Assembly (NCBI RefSeq): GCF_001580615.1
Contig: NZ_LHZC01000045.1
Coordinates: 1-64,000 of the forward strand
Reading direction: 5' to 3'
Length of the DNA: 64,000 bases
From: Acetobacter malorum
Lineage (GTDB): Bacteria; Pseudomonadota; Alphaproteobacteria; Acetobacterales; Acetobacteraceae
Made by a program: the position numbers and the translations under genes. This document shows, one piece after another, positions 43,906 through 51,591 of the stretch (within the stretch, counting starts at the first letter, position 1; each line of letters starts with the position of its first letter). A model generated the notes under the pieces. The model searched no databases and was not told where the DNA came from. It saw only the letters and a program-made list of their open reading frames with translations.

Positions 43906-44010
43906 GTGCAGGCCTTTGGGTCTCCGCGTCCAGTGCGGAGGCGTAAGGGGTGTTCCCTGCTATCTGCCCTGAGTCTGTCTGGTTTTGTTTTTGGCAGATG
44001 GGTGCAGGGT

Positions 44011-45033
44011 GTGACGCAAGACCCTTCAAAAATGATGCCGAACTGTGTCGCGCAGGCCTTTGAGGCGGCGATTGCAGAAGCATGGCGATTTGTGGGCCAG
44101 ACGGCTCCCAACCCCGCCGTGGGCTGCACGCTGCTGGATGAGGCCGGTGAGGTGCTGATTGTCGCAGCGCACCACCGGGCCGGGCAGTTGCATGCGGAAC
44201 GGCTGGCGCTGGAGCAGGCCAAGCGGGCCGGGGTGTTTAGCCGTGTGCATACGGCCGTTGTTACGCTGGAACCCTGCAACCATACAGGCCGCACGCGCCC
44301 CTGCACGGAAGCCCTGTTGGAGTCTCCCGCCCAAACTGTCTGGATCGGCTGCCCGGACCCTAACCCGCATGTCGCTGGCGGTGGGGCTGCGGCTCTGACA
44401 AAAGCTGGCGTTTCTGTGCACTGGCTGGCGGAAAGCCCGAACGGCGCGGATCTTGCCGCCCGGTGCCGCGCTCTGCTGGCCCCGTTCGCCATGCGGATGA
44501 CGCAGGGGCGGCCATGGATCACAGTCAAACAGGCGCTGGACGAGCACGGCAGCATGGTGCCGCCTGCCGGACAAACAACCTTCACAACGCCAGAGTCGCT
44601 CCGCTTTGCGCATGCCCTGCGTCGGGCAACTGATCTGGTCATAACCGGCACGGGCACGGTGGTGGCAGATAACCCCTCCTTTACGGTGCGGCATGTGCAG
44701 GACCACGCCGAGCGCCGCAGAGATCTGGTGGTGTGCGGCCACTCCGCGCATGTGCCGACGCACTGGCTGGAGCAGGCCCGCACACGTTTTGATGTGCACT
44801 TCTGCCCGGATATTCAAAAGCTTCCCGCTCTGCTGGCAGAAACGTCCGCCCTCTGGGCAATGGTGGAAGCCGGCCCGAGGGTGCTGGCCGCCCTGCGGGA
44901 GCAGAACCTGTGGGATGACTGGCTGACCATTCGTCAGGAAGCCCACGGCGCAGACCATTTTTCCGTCACAACCCGTCATGCAACAACGCCGCTTGCTCTG
45001 TTTCCGGAGTGGGCACGGTGCGCTGAGGAGTAA
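44011..45033 (+). CDS. ribD: Bifunctional riboflavin deaminase/reductase RibD
   Basis: Deaminates the pyrimidine intermediate and reduces its ribose side chain in riboflavin synthesis. The N-terminal zinc deaminase shows PNPAVGCTLL, HAERLAL and VTLEPCNHTGRTRPC. The C-terminal reductase starts near RPWITVKQALDEHGSM and includes RRATDLVITGTGTVVADNPSFTVR. The start is uncertain. GTG at 44011 with GGTG six bases upstream is used; ATG at 44032 is a close alternative. The longer frame to 43906 would run out of the riboswitch. First gene of the rib operon. Confidence 0.93.
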   Translation: MTQDPSKMMPNCVAQAFEAAIAEAWRFVGQTAPNPAVGCTLLDEAGEVLIVAAHHRAGQLHAERLALEQAKRAGVFSRVHTAVVTLEPCNHTGRTRPCTEALLESPAQTVWIGCPDPNPHVAGGGAAALTKAGVSVHWLAESPNGADLAARCRALLAPFAMRMTQGRPWITVKQALDEHGSMVPPAGQTTFTTPESLRFAHALRRATDLVITGTGTVVADNPSFTVRHVQDHAERRRDLVVCGHSAHVPTHWLEQARTRFDVHFCPDIQKLPALLAETSALWAMVEAGPRVLAALREQNLWDDWLTIRQEAHGADHFSVTTRHATTPLALFPEWARCAEE

Positions 45034-45035
45034 CC

Positions 45036-45638
45036 ATGTTTTCCGGAATCATCGAATCACTCGGCCCAGTGCTTAAAGTCGAACCCGGTGCCAAATCTGT
45101 CATGCTGGAAGTGGAAACCGGCCTGCGGGATGTGGCCGAGGGGGAGAGCATTGCCGTCAACGGTGTGTGTCTGACCGCCACGGCACCGTCCGAAACCGGC
45201 CTTGTGCAGTTCTTTGTCAGCAGTGAGACGCTGGACCGCACCACGCTGGGCGCGCTCCGGGCCGGAAGCCATGTTAATCTGGAACGTGCCGTAACGCCTG
45301 CCACCCGCCTCTCTGGCCATATCGTGCAGGGCCATGTGGATGGCACCGCCCGCTTTGTGGAAAGTACGCCCTCGGGCGATGCGCACCGGGTGGTGTTTGA
45401 AGTGCCTGCCAGCCTGCGGCGTTACATGGTGGAAAAAGGCTCCATCACGCTCGATGGCATCAGCCTGACCCTGAATGAACTCAGCGACGTGAAAGACGAC
45501 GTGTTCCGCATCGCGCTGATGATTATCCCGCACACATGGACCCACACCAACCTCGGCAAACTTCAGCCGGGTGACGCGGTAAATGTGGAAGTTGATGTGA
45601 TTGCCAAATATGTGGAGGTTCTATGTCAGAACCGGTGA
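45036..45638 (+). CDS. ribE: Riboflavin synthase alpha chain RibE
   Basis: Dismutates two lumazine molecules to riboflavin. It begins MFSGIIESLGPVLKVE and shows the duplicated lumazine-binding barrels, with GESIAVNGVCLTAT in the first and GHIVQGHVDGTA opening the second. 200 residues. It starts 2 bp after the ribD stop, and its 3' end overlaps ribBA by 16 bp. Confidence 0.96.
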   Translation: MFSGIIESLGPVLKVEPGAKSVMLEVETGLRDVAEGESIAVNGVCLTATAPSETGLVQFFVSSETLDRTTLGALRAGSHVNLERAVTPATRLSGHIVQGHVDGTARFVESTPSGDAHRVVFEVPASLRRYMVEKGSITLDGISLTLNELSDVKDDVFRIALMIIPHTWTHTNLGKLQPGDAVNVEVDVIAKYVEVLCQNR

Positions 45639-46990
45639 AAAACGGCGCACCCGTGGCGGTTCAGCCGTCTGAGGCTATGCGTCGCGCTGTAGAGGCTCTG
45701 CGCGCGGGCCGCATGGTGATTATGGTGGATGATGAAGACCGCGAGAACGAGGGTGACCTCGTCATGGCAGCGGAATTCATGACGCCAGCCGCCATGAACT
45801 TCATGATCACCCATGCCCGCGGGCTGGTCTGCCTGCCGTTGACCCCCGCACAGGTGGACAAACTGCAACTGCCCATGATGGTGCGGGACAATACCGCCCG
45901 GCATGGCACGGCCTTCACTGTGTCCATTGAGGCGCGGGAAGGGGTGACAACCGGCATTTCCGCCGCAGATCGCGCCCATACCATTCAGGTTGCGGCTTCT
46001 GACACCGCTCAGCCGATGGATCTGGCAACGCCGGGGCACATCTTCCCGTTGCGTGCAGCCCCTGGCGGGGTTCTGGAGCGCATTGGCCATACGGAAGGCT
46101 CTATTGATCTGCTGCGTCTGGCTGGCCTGCGTCCGGCTGCGGTGATTTGTGAAATCCTGAATGAAGACGGGACCATGGCCCGCCGTCCGGCGCTGGAAGT
46201 TTACGGCCAGCAGCATGACATGCCGATTATCTCCATTGCGGAGCTGGTCACATGGATCAGCGCTCACGGCCTGACGCCGCTTGCGTCTGATACGGATACC
46301 GCAGCGGCTCCTTCAGCGCATCAGGGAACGGCGGATGCAGACGGTGTGGCAGAAGAAGCGATAGCAGATCTCGCCACCGCAGCGCTGCCCAGTGCTTATG
46401 GCGGGGAAGATCTGGCGATTCATGCCTTCCGCGACTCACGGGGTGTGGAACATGTGGCGCTGGTCAAAGGTAATCCTGCCGCAGTGGGCGCTGTGCCGCT
46501 GGTGCGCATGCATTCTGAATGTGTGACGGGCGATGCGCTGGGGTCTCTGCGGTGTGACTGCGGCACGCAGTTACACGCAGCACTCAAAGCTATCGGCAAG
46601 GCGGCCTGTGGCGTGCTGGTTTATGTGCGTGGGCATGAAGGCCGGGGCATTGGTCTGGTCAACAAGATCCGCGCTTATGAATTGCAGGATGCCGGTCTGG
46701 ATACAGTCGATGCCAACCACCGGCTGGGCTTTGCCACGGATGTGCGGGACTGGACGGCAGCGGCCGGGATCCTGCGGGATCTGGGCATCGGGCAGCTCGA
46801 TCTGCTGACCAATAACCCGGACAAAGTGCGGGCGCTGGAAGCGCGTGGTTTTCATGTCCGCAAGAGAATCGGTCTGGAAACCCCTGTTAACCCACACAAC
46901 CGGGCGTATCTGCATGCCAAGCGGCAGCGGATGGGGCACAGCCTGGGTCACTTTTCTGTGAGTGATGCGCCAGCCGACGCCGCAGTCTGA
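45623..46990 (+). CDS. ribBA: Bifunctional DHBP synthase/GTP cyclohydrolase II RibBA
   Basis: The N-terminal half makes dihydroxybutanone phosphate from ribulose 5-phosphate ([39 protein letters not shown]). The C-terminal half opens GTP. Zinc Cys are in [20 protein letters not shown], and [28 protein letters not shown] and [10 protein letters not shown] are present. Both active sites look intact. 455 residues, with a roughly 40-residue Ala/Thr/Glu-rich linker between halves (about 218-265). Overlaps ribE by 16 bp. Confidence 0.95.
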   Translation: MSEPVKNGAPVAVQPSEAMRRAVEALRAGRMVIMVDDEDRENEGDLVMAAEFMTPAAMNFMITHARGLVCLPLTPAQVDKLQLPMMVRDNTARHGTAFTVSIEAREGVTTGISAADRAHTIQVAASDTAQPMDLATPGHIFPLRAAPGGVLERIGHTEGSIDLLRLAGLRPAAVICEILNEDGTMARRPALEVYGQQHDMPIISIAELVTWISAHGLTPLASDTDTAAAPSAHQGTADADGVAEEAIADLATAALPSAYGGEDLAIHAFRDSRGVEHVALVKGNPAAVGAVPLVRMHSECVTGDALGSLRCDCGTQLHAALKAIGKAACGVLVYVRGHEGRGIGLVNKIRAYELQDAGLDTVDANHRLGFATDVRDWTAAAGILRDLGIGQLDLLTNNPDKVRALEARGFHVRKRIGLETPVNPHNRAYLHAKRQRMGHSLGHFSVSDAPADAAV

Positions 46991-47020
46991 TTTTACACAG
47001 TTTTCTTTAAGGATATTTAC

Positions 47021-47503
47021 ATGAGCACACGGATTCCTGTCTCCCTCCCGGACCTCAACCTCACGCCCATGCCGCGTCTTGCTCTGATCGTCAGCCGCTT
47101 TAACGAAGAGGTGACCGGCGGCCTGCGGGATGGCGCTCTGGCATGGCTGGGCGAGCACGGCATTACGGTTGCTGAGCAGGATATTTTTGCGGCCCCGGGC
47201 GCGTTTGAAATGCCGCTGCTGGCGCAGACACTGGCCAAAAGCGGACGCTTTGAAGGGGTGATCTGCCTTGGCTGCGTGATCAAAGGAGATACGGCCCATT
47301 TTGAATTCATCAGCCTTGGCACCACGGTCGGGCTGATGCAGGCCTCTCTGACGACGGAAACGCCCATCGCCTTTGGTGTGCTGACCACCTACACGGATGA
47401 GCAGGCTCAGGTCCGCTCCCGCGATGATATTCATAACAAAGGGCGTGAAGCAGCCGCTGCCTGCGTGGAGTCTCTTGCTTTGCTGCGTCAGATCAGGGTC
47501 TGA
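47021..47503 (+). CDS. ribH: 6,7-dimethyl-8-ribityllumazine synthase RibH
   Basis: Condenses the RibD and RibB products to lumazine. Conserved blocks are LIVSRFNEEVTGGL, VAEQDIFAAPGAFEMPLLA, VICLGCVIKGDTAHFEFIS and PIAFGVLTTYTDEQA. 160 residues. Last of the four rib genes, 30 bp after ribBA. Confidence 0.96.
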   Translation: MSTRIPVSLPDLNLTPMPRLALIVSRFNEEVTGGLRDGALAWLGEHGITVAEQDIFAAPGAFEMPLLAQTLAKSGRFEGVICLGCVIKGDTAHFEFISLGTTVGLMQASLTTETPIAFGVLTTYTDEQAQVRSRDDIHNKGREAAAACVESLALLRQIRV

Positions 47504-47509
47504 TGCAAA

Positions 47510-47537
47510 AGGGCTGCATTACGGAGTCAGCGGCCCT
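47510..47537 (+). terminator. Weak hairpin after ribH
   Basis: AGGGCTGC at 47510-47517 can pair with GCGGCCCT at 47530-47537, allowing one G-U pair, with a 12-nt loop. There is no T-tract, so readthrough into hpnL is likely. Confidence 0.3.
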
Positions 47538-47554
47538 CTAACACAGGGGGAAGA

Positions 47555-48565
47555 ATGAAGCGGGTTACCGTCATCGCGGGTCTTTTAGGTCTGGGGCTGA
47601 CTGTGTGGATGCTGATGCAGTTCGGCGCGCGCTCCATTCTTTCGCTTATCATGACGGGTGGCTGGGGCATTCTGGCCGCCACGCTGTTCCATGCCGTGCA
47701 GGTGGCACTCTCCGCGCAAGCCTGGCGGATGATTGCGGGCAACAGCCTTTCCCCCTCTCTGCCATGGCGTGACTATTTTTTGCTGCGCTGTGTGCGGGAA
47801 GGCATCAACAACCTGCTCCCCGTGGCACAGGTGGGGGGCGAGGTCTGGTCCAGCCGCCTGCTGGCGCGGCGGGGCTTAGGCACCAAACACGCCGCCGCCG
47901 CAACCATTTGTGATCTTACGCTCGAACTGCTTAGTCAGGTCCTGTTCACCTTTATGGGGCTGGGCCTGCTGCTGTTTCTGGTCAAACGCTCTCCCATTAC
48001 TGATGAACTGCTGGAAAGCGCGCTGATTGCGCTCGCCGTCGGCCTTGCGCTGTTTATCAGCCAATGGCTGGGGGCTGTGGCTTTTGTGGAAGTGCTGCTG
48101 GTTAAAATTGCCGGGCATCTGGGCTGGAGCGGCGTGGATGGCATTCGTGGACTGCATCAGGCCGTGCTAGGCTTGTATAAGGTCAAACGGAACGCCGTCA
48201 TGGCCCTGTGGCTCCAGTTTGTGGCCTGGGCGCTGGGTGCGGTGGAAGTCTGCCTCATTCTGCATTTTATGGGGCATGACTGTTCGCTCTCGGTCGGCTT
48301 TGTCATTGAAGGCGTGGGCGAGGCCGCCAAATCCGTCGGGTTTGCCGTGCCGGGTGCGCTGGGTGTTTCAGAAGGCGGTTATCTGCTGATTGGCAGCCTG
48401 TTTGGCATCAGCCCCGCTCTGGCCATTGCGCTGTCTCTCATCAAACGTGTGCGGGAAATTGCATGGGGTGTGCCGTCTCTGCTGGTCTGGCAATGGCTGG
48501 AACACCGGTGGGATGCGCGGTCTCAAAACGGGTGTAAAAACCCGCTTCCCCGCTCTGGTCTGTAG
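47555..48565 (+). CDS. hpnL: HpnL-like membrane protein (hopanoid-associated)
   Basis: A 336-residue polytopic protein with about eight membrane helices, of the lysylphosphatidylglycerol synthase transmembrane (UPF0104) superfamily. Motifs REGINNLLPVAQVGGEVWSSRL and GVGEAAKSVGFAVPGALGVSEGGY match the HpnL group found in hopanoid loci. The next gene is hpnN, supporting this. The exact role is not established; flippase-like activity is conceivable. The gene follows ribH by 51 bp without a clear terminator. Confidence 0.82.
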   Translation: MKRVTVIAGLLGLGLTVWMLMQFGARSILSLIMTGGWGILAATLFHAVQVALSAQAWRMIAGNSLSPSLPWRDYFLLRCVREGINNLLPVAQVGGEVWSSRLLARRGLGTKHAAAATICDLTLELLSQVLFTFMGLGLLLFLVKRSPITDELLESALIALAVGLALFISQWLGAVAFVEVLLVKIAGHLGWSGVDGIRGLHQAVLGLYKVKRNAVMALWLQFVAWALGAVEVCLILHFMGHDCSLSVGFVIEGVGEAAKSVGFAVPGALGVSEGGYLLIGSLFGISPALAIALSLIKRVREIAWGVPSLLVWQWLEHRWDARSQNGCKNPLPRSGL

Positions 48566-48677
48566 GCCCGCCAGGTGTGATCTGCATATCCTCACTTGCA
48601 TCGGGCCAGTGGGTTGGTCCAAACGAAAGCAGCTTTGGGCCTTGTGCCGTGAACTTTTCAGGATCTGATCGTCAGTC

Positions 48678-51272
48678 ATGCTCTCTGCCCCCATAGGTCG
48701 TTTCATTACATTCTGTGCTCGTCATGCCTATGCGGTGGTGGCCTTGTTCCTGCTGCTGTCCTGCGGGGCAGTTTATGCGGGCATGACCTGCCTCGGCGTG
48801 ACGACAGACACCAGCAAGATGCTGTCCGACCGTCTGGAGTGGAAGCAGCGCTCGGATGAAATGGGCCGCCTGTTCCCGCAGAAGGAGAACCTGCTGGTTG
48901 CGGTGATTGAAGCCGACCTGCCGGAAGAGGGGCGGGAGACGGCACGGGAACTGGCCGCAAAACTGTCTGCCGACCACACGCACTTCAATTTTGCCGAGCG
49001 GCCGGATGCCAACCCGTATCTGATCCGCAATGGCCTGATGTTTCTGGAGCCGCAGCCGCTCTCGCAAGTGCTGAATGACACCATTACAGCCCAGCCCTTC
49101 CTGTCCGCACTGGCGCAGGACCCGTCCGCCCGTGGCTTGTTTGGCGCGATGTCTCTGATCTCTGAGGGGATCAAACAGGGGCAGGCTGATGGTCTGAAAA
49201 GCTTCCAGACCCCGCTGGCCGGCTTTGCCGATAATCTGGAAAAGGCGGCCTCAGGCCAGCCTCAGCCGCTCTCATGGCAGCAGCTTCTGGGCGGGCAGTT
49301 GTCTGATTTGGCGGGGCGGTATCAGTTCGTCATTACCAAGCCGAAGCTGGATTATGGGTCTTTCCAGCCGGGTGGTGCGGCATCCGATGCCATGGTGCAG
49401 GCCATCAAATCGCTCGAATTTGTCAAAAGCGGTCAGGTCAAAGTGCATATGACCGGGCAGGTAAAGCTGGATGATGAAGAGTTTGCGACCGTGGCAGAAG
49501 GGATGGTCAGCGGTCTGGTGGGCTCTCTGGTGCTCGTCACCCTCTGGCTGGCCCTTGCCGTGCGCTCATGGCGCGTGGTTGTGCCCATTGTAGTGACACT
49601 GGTTGTGGGGCTGTTGCTAACAACCGGCTTTGCGGCCGTTGCGGTCGGCACGCTTAATCTGATTTCCGTGGCCTTTGCCATTCTGTTTGTCGGCATTGCG
49701 GTGGATTTTGCCATCCAGTTTTCAGTCCGCTTCCGGGCGCAGCATGCTGACTCTGGCAATGCCGGTATTCTGGAAGCACTGCGGGAGACGGGTGAGGAAA
49801 CCGGCCACCAGATTCTGGTGGCGGCTCTGGCCACGTCTGCTGGCTTTCTGGCCTTTACTCCCACGGCTTTTCTGGGGGTTGCGCAGCTGGGGCTGATCGC
49901 CGGGATCGGCATGCTGGTGGCATTTGTTTCCACCACCAGCCTGCTGCCTGCACTGCTGAAAATCTTCCACCCCAAGCTGGACTGCCCGGATATGGGCTAC
50001 AGCTTCATGAAGCCGGTGGATGTCAAAATCCGTCACCATCGCACAGTGCTGCTGGGGGTGTTTGGGGTTGTAGCCGTGGTGGGTATTGCGCTGGTGCCCA
50101 AACTCCAGTTTGACGGTGACCCGCTGCACACCAAAAACCCGAATTCTGAGGGGATGCGCGCCCTGCATCTGCTGATGAGCAATCCGCAGTCTTCACCTTA
50201 CAGTGCAGAACTGCTGGTGAAATCTCTGGATGATGCGCAGAAGCAGGCTGACCGGCTTTCCAGCGTGCCGCAGGTGCATGATGTGCTGTGGCTGGGCTCT
50301 TTTGTCCCGACTAAACAGGATGAGAAACTGGCGCTGATTCAGGATGCCAGCTCCATTCTGCTGCCAACCCTGATTGTGCCAAACCCCAAACCTGCTCCGA
50401 GTGCTGATGAACTGCGGGCCTCTGCTGCGGCAACGGCGACGGCGCTGGGCGGGGTGCTGGATAAACTTTCTGCGCAGGACCCGCTGCGGCGCATTCAGGC
50501 GGCACTGGTCAAACTCTCCACGGCGCCGGATGCGCAGGTTCTGGCCGCCAATAATGCTCTGGTGCGGTTCCTGCCTTCCCAGCTGGACCAGCTGCGCACC
50601 ATGTTGCAGGCCACGCCGGTAACGTTGAAAGACGTGCCGCCGTCCATCGCTAATGACTATCTGCTGCCAGATGGCCGGGCACTTGTGGAAGTGCACCCCA
50701 CGGGTGTGATGTCCAGCAGCGGGGCTCTGCGGAAATTTGTGACGGCTCTGCAGAAGGTCGAGCCGGAGATTGCCGGTACGGCTGTTGATATTGTGGAAAG
50801 CGCCCGCTCCATTGTGCGTGCGTTTGAACAGGCAGCGGCTGCGGCTATTATCATGATTGCGCTCATCCTCTTCCTCGCTCTGCGCCGGGTGAAGGATATG
50901 CTGCTGGTTCTGGCCCCGCTGATGCTGTCCGCTCTGATGACGGTCATTCTGGTGGTGCTGCTGCCCGAAACGCTGAACTTTGCCAACATTATCGCCCTGC
51001 CGCTGCTGCTGGGGGTTGGTGTCTCCTTCAACATCTATTTTGTCATGAACTGGCGGGACGGGGTGAAATTCCCGCTGGCGTCTCCCACCGCCCGCGCTGT
51101 GCTCTTTTCCGCTCTGACAACCGGCACAGCCTTTGGCTCTCTGGCGCTCTCGCACCACCCCGGCACGGCCAGCATGGGCCGCCTGCTGCTGCTCTCACTG
51201 GGCTGCACACTTCTGGCCACGCTGGTGTTTGTCCCGGCTCTGTTGCCTAAGCGGCCGACGGACGAGGCTTAA
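48678..51272 (+). CDS. hpnN: Hopanoid transporter HpnN (RND/MMPL type)
   Basis: An 864-residue inner-membrane RND-type protein. In Rhodopseudomonas, HpnN carries hopanoids from the inner to the outer membrane. It has an N-terminal helix (about 17-35), a periplasmic domain, a first helical bundle (about 275-420) with VAFAILFVGIAVDFAIQFSVRFRA, a second periplasmic domain and a second bundle (about 705-860). 112 bp after hpnL. The hopanoid synthesis genes (shc, hpnC-E) are not in this window. Confidence 0.9.
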   Translation: MLSAPIGRFITFCARHAYAVVALFLLLSCGAVYAGMTCLGVTTDTSKMLSDRLEWKQRSDEMGRLFPQKENLLVAVIEADLPEEGRETARELAAKLSADHTHFNFAERPDANPYLIRNGLMFLEPQPLSQVLNDTITAQPFLSALAQDPSARGLFGAMSLISEGIKQGQADGLKSFQTPLAGFADNLEKAASGQPQPLSWQQLLGGQLSDLAGRYQFVITKPKLDYGSFQPGGAASDAMVQAIKSLEFVKSGQVKVHMTGQVKLDDEEFATVAEGMVSGLVGSLVLVTLWLALAVRSWRVVVPIVVTLVVGLLLTTGFAAVAVGTLNLISVAFAILFVGIAVDFAIQFSVRFRAQHADSGNAGILEALRETGEETGHQILVAALATSAGFLAFTPTAFLGVAQLGLIAGIGMLVAFVSTTSLLPALLKIFHPKLDCPDMGYSFMKPVDVKIRHHRTVLLGVFGVVAVVGIALVPKLQFDGDPLHTKNPNSEGMRALHLLMSNPQSSPYSAELLVKSLDDAQKQADRLSSVPQVHDVLWLGSFVPTKQDEKLALIQDASSILLPTLIVPNPKPAPSADELRASAAATATALGGVLDKLSAQDPLRRIQAALVKLSTAPDAQVLAANNALVRFLPSQLDQLRTMLQATPVTLKDVPPSIANDYLLPDGRALVEVHPTGVMSSSGALRKFVTALQKVEPEIAGTAVDIVESARSIVRAFEQAAAAAIIMIALILFLALRRVKDMLLVLAPLMLSALMTVILVVLLPETLNFANIIALPLLLGVGVSFNIYFVMNWRDGVKFPLASPTARAVLFSALTTGTAFGSLALSHHPGTASMGRLLLLSLGCTLLATLVFVPALLPKRPTDEA

Positions 51273-51292
51273 AGTCCTACAAAAGAGACTTC

Positions 51293-51335
51293 AAAAAAGA
51301 AGGCCATTTCCACATGTGGAAATGGCCTTTTCTTT
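51293..51335 (+). terminator. Strong terminator after hpnN
   Basis: A perfect 15-bp-arm palindrome at 51300-51329 (AAGGCCATTTCCACA and its complement) is flanked by an A-run upstream and TTTTCTTTT downstream. It is likely bidirectional. Confidence 0.93.
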
Positions 51336-51591
51336 TACGTGCTGATGTCCTGTGAGCGTGTAAGTAATCGACTCCCACAGGAATTAATCACCAGAAGAAA
51401 AATATTAATTTTGGAGGGAACGGAAAGCTCACGTTCTTTTCAAAGAATTTCTTAAAATCCGCACAAGAAATTTCGTTTGCTTCGAGCGTGTTAATTAAAA
51501 ATTAAAATTCACGGAGGATAAAGGTGAGGATCACTTAATGGACGGGTAATGAATTTTTAACCCGTTTGAGGTTAAGAAAAGGAATTCCGTA
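51336..51591 (+). other. AT-rich leader of the Hint/AIDA-repeat gene
   Basis: About 256 bp, markedly AT-richer than its neighbours, lie between the hpnN terminator and the next start. They hold a small hairpin (ACGGGT/ACCCGT, 51542-51565) and the site AAAAGGA (51577-51583) eight bases before the ATG. A promoter must lie here, but no single -35/-10 pair stands out. No gene is seen. Confidence 0.5.

Noticed and set aside
43770-44783. 337-codon minus-strand frame
   Set aside because: It is antisense to the FMN riboswitch and ribD, both of which are firmly identified.
51542-51565. Small hairpin in the leader of the Hint gene considered as a riboswitch
   Set aside because: A 6-bp stem with a 12-nt loop matches no aptamer class I know and may be chance in AT-rich sequence.
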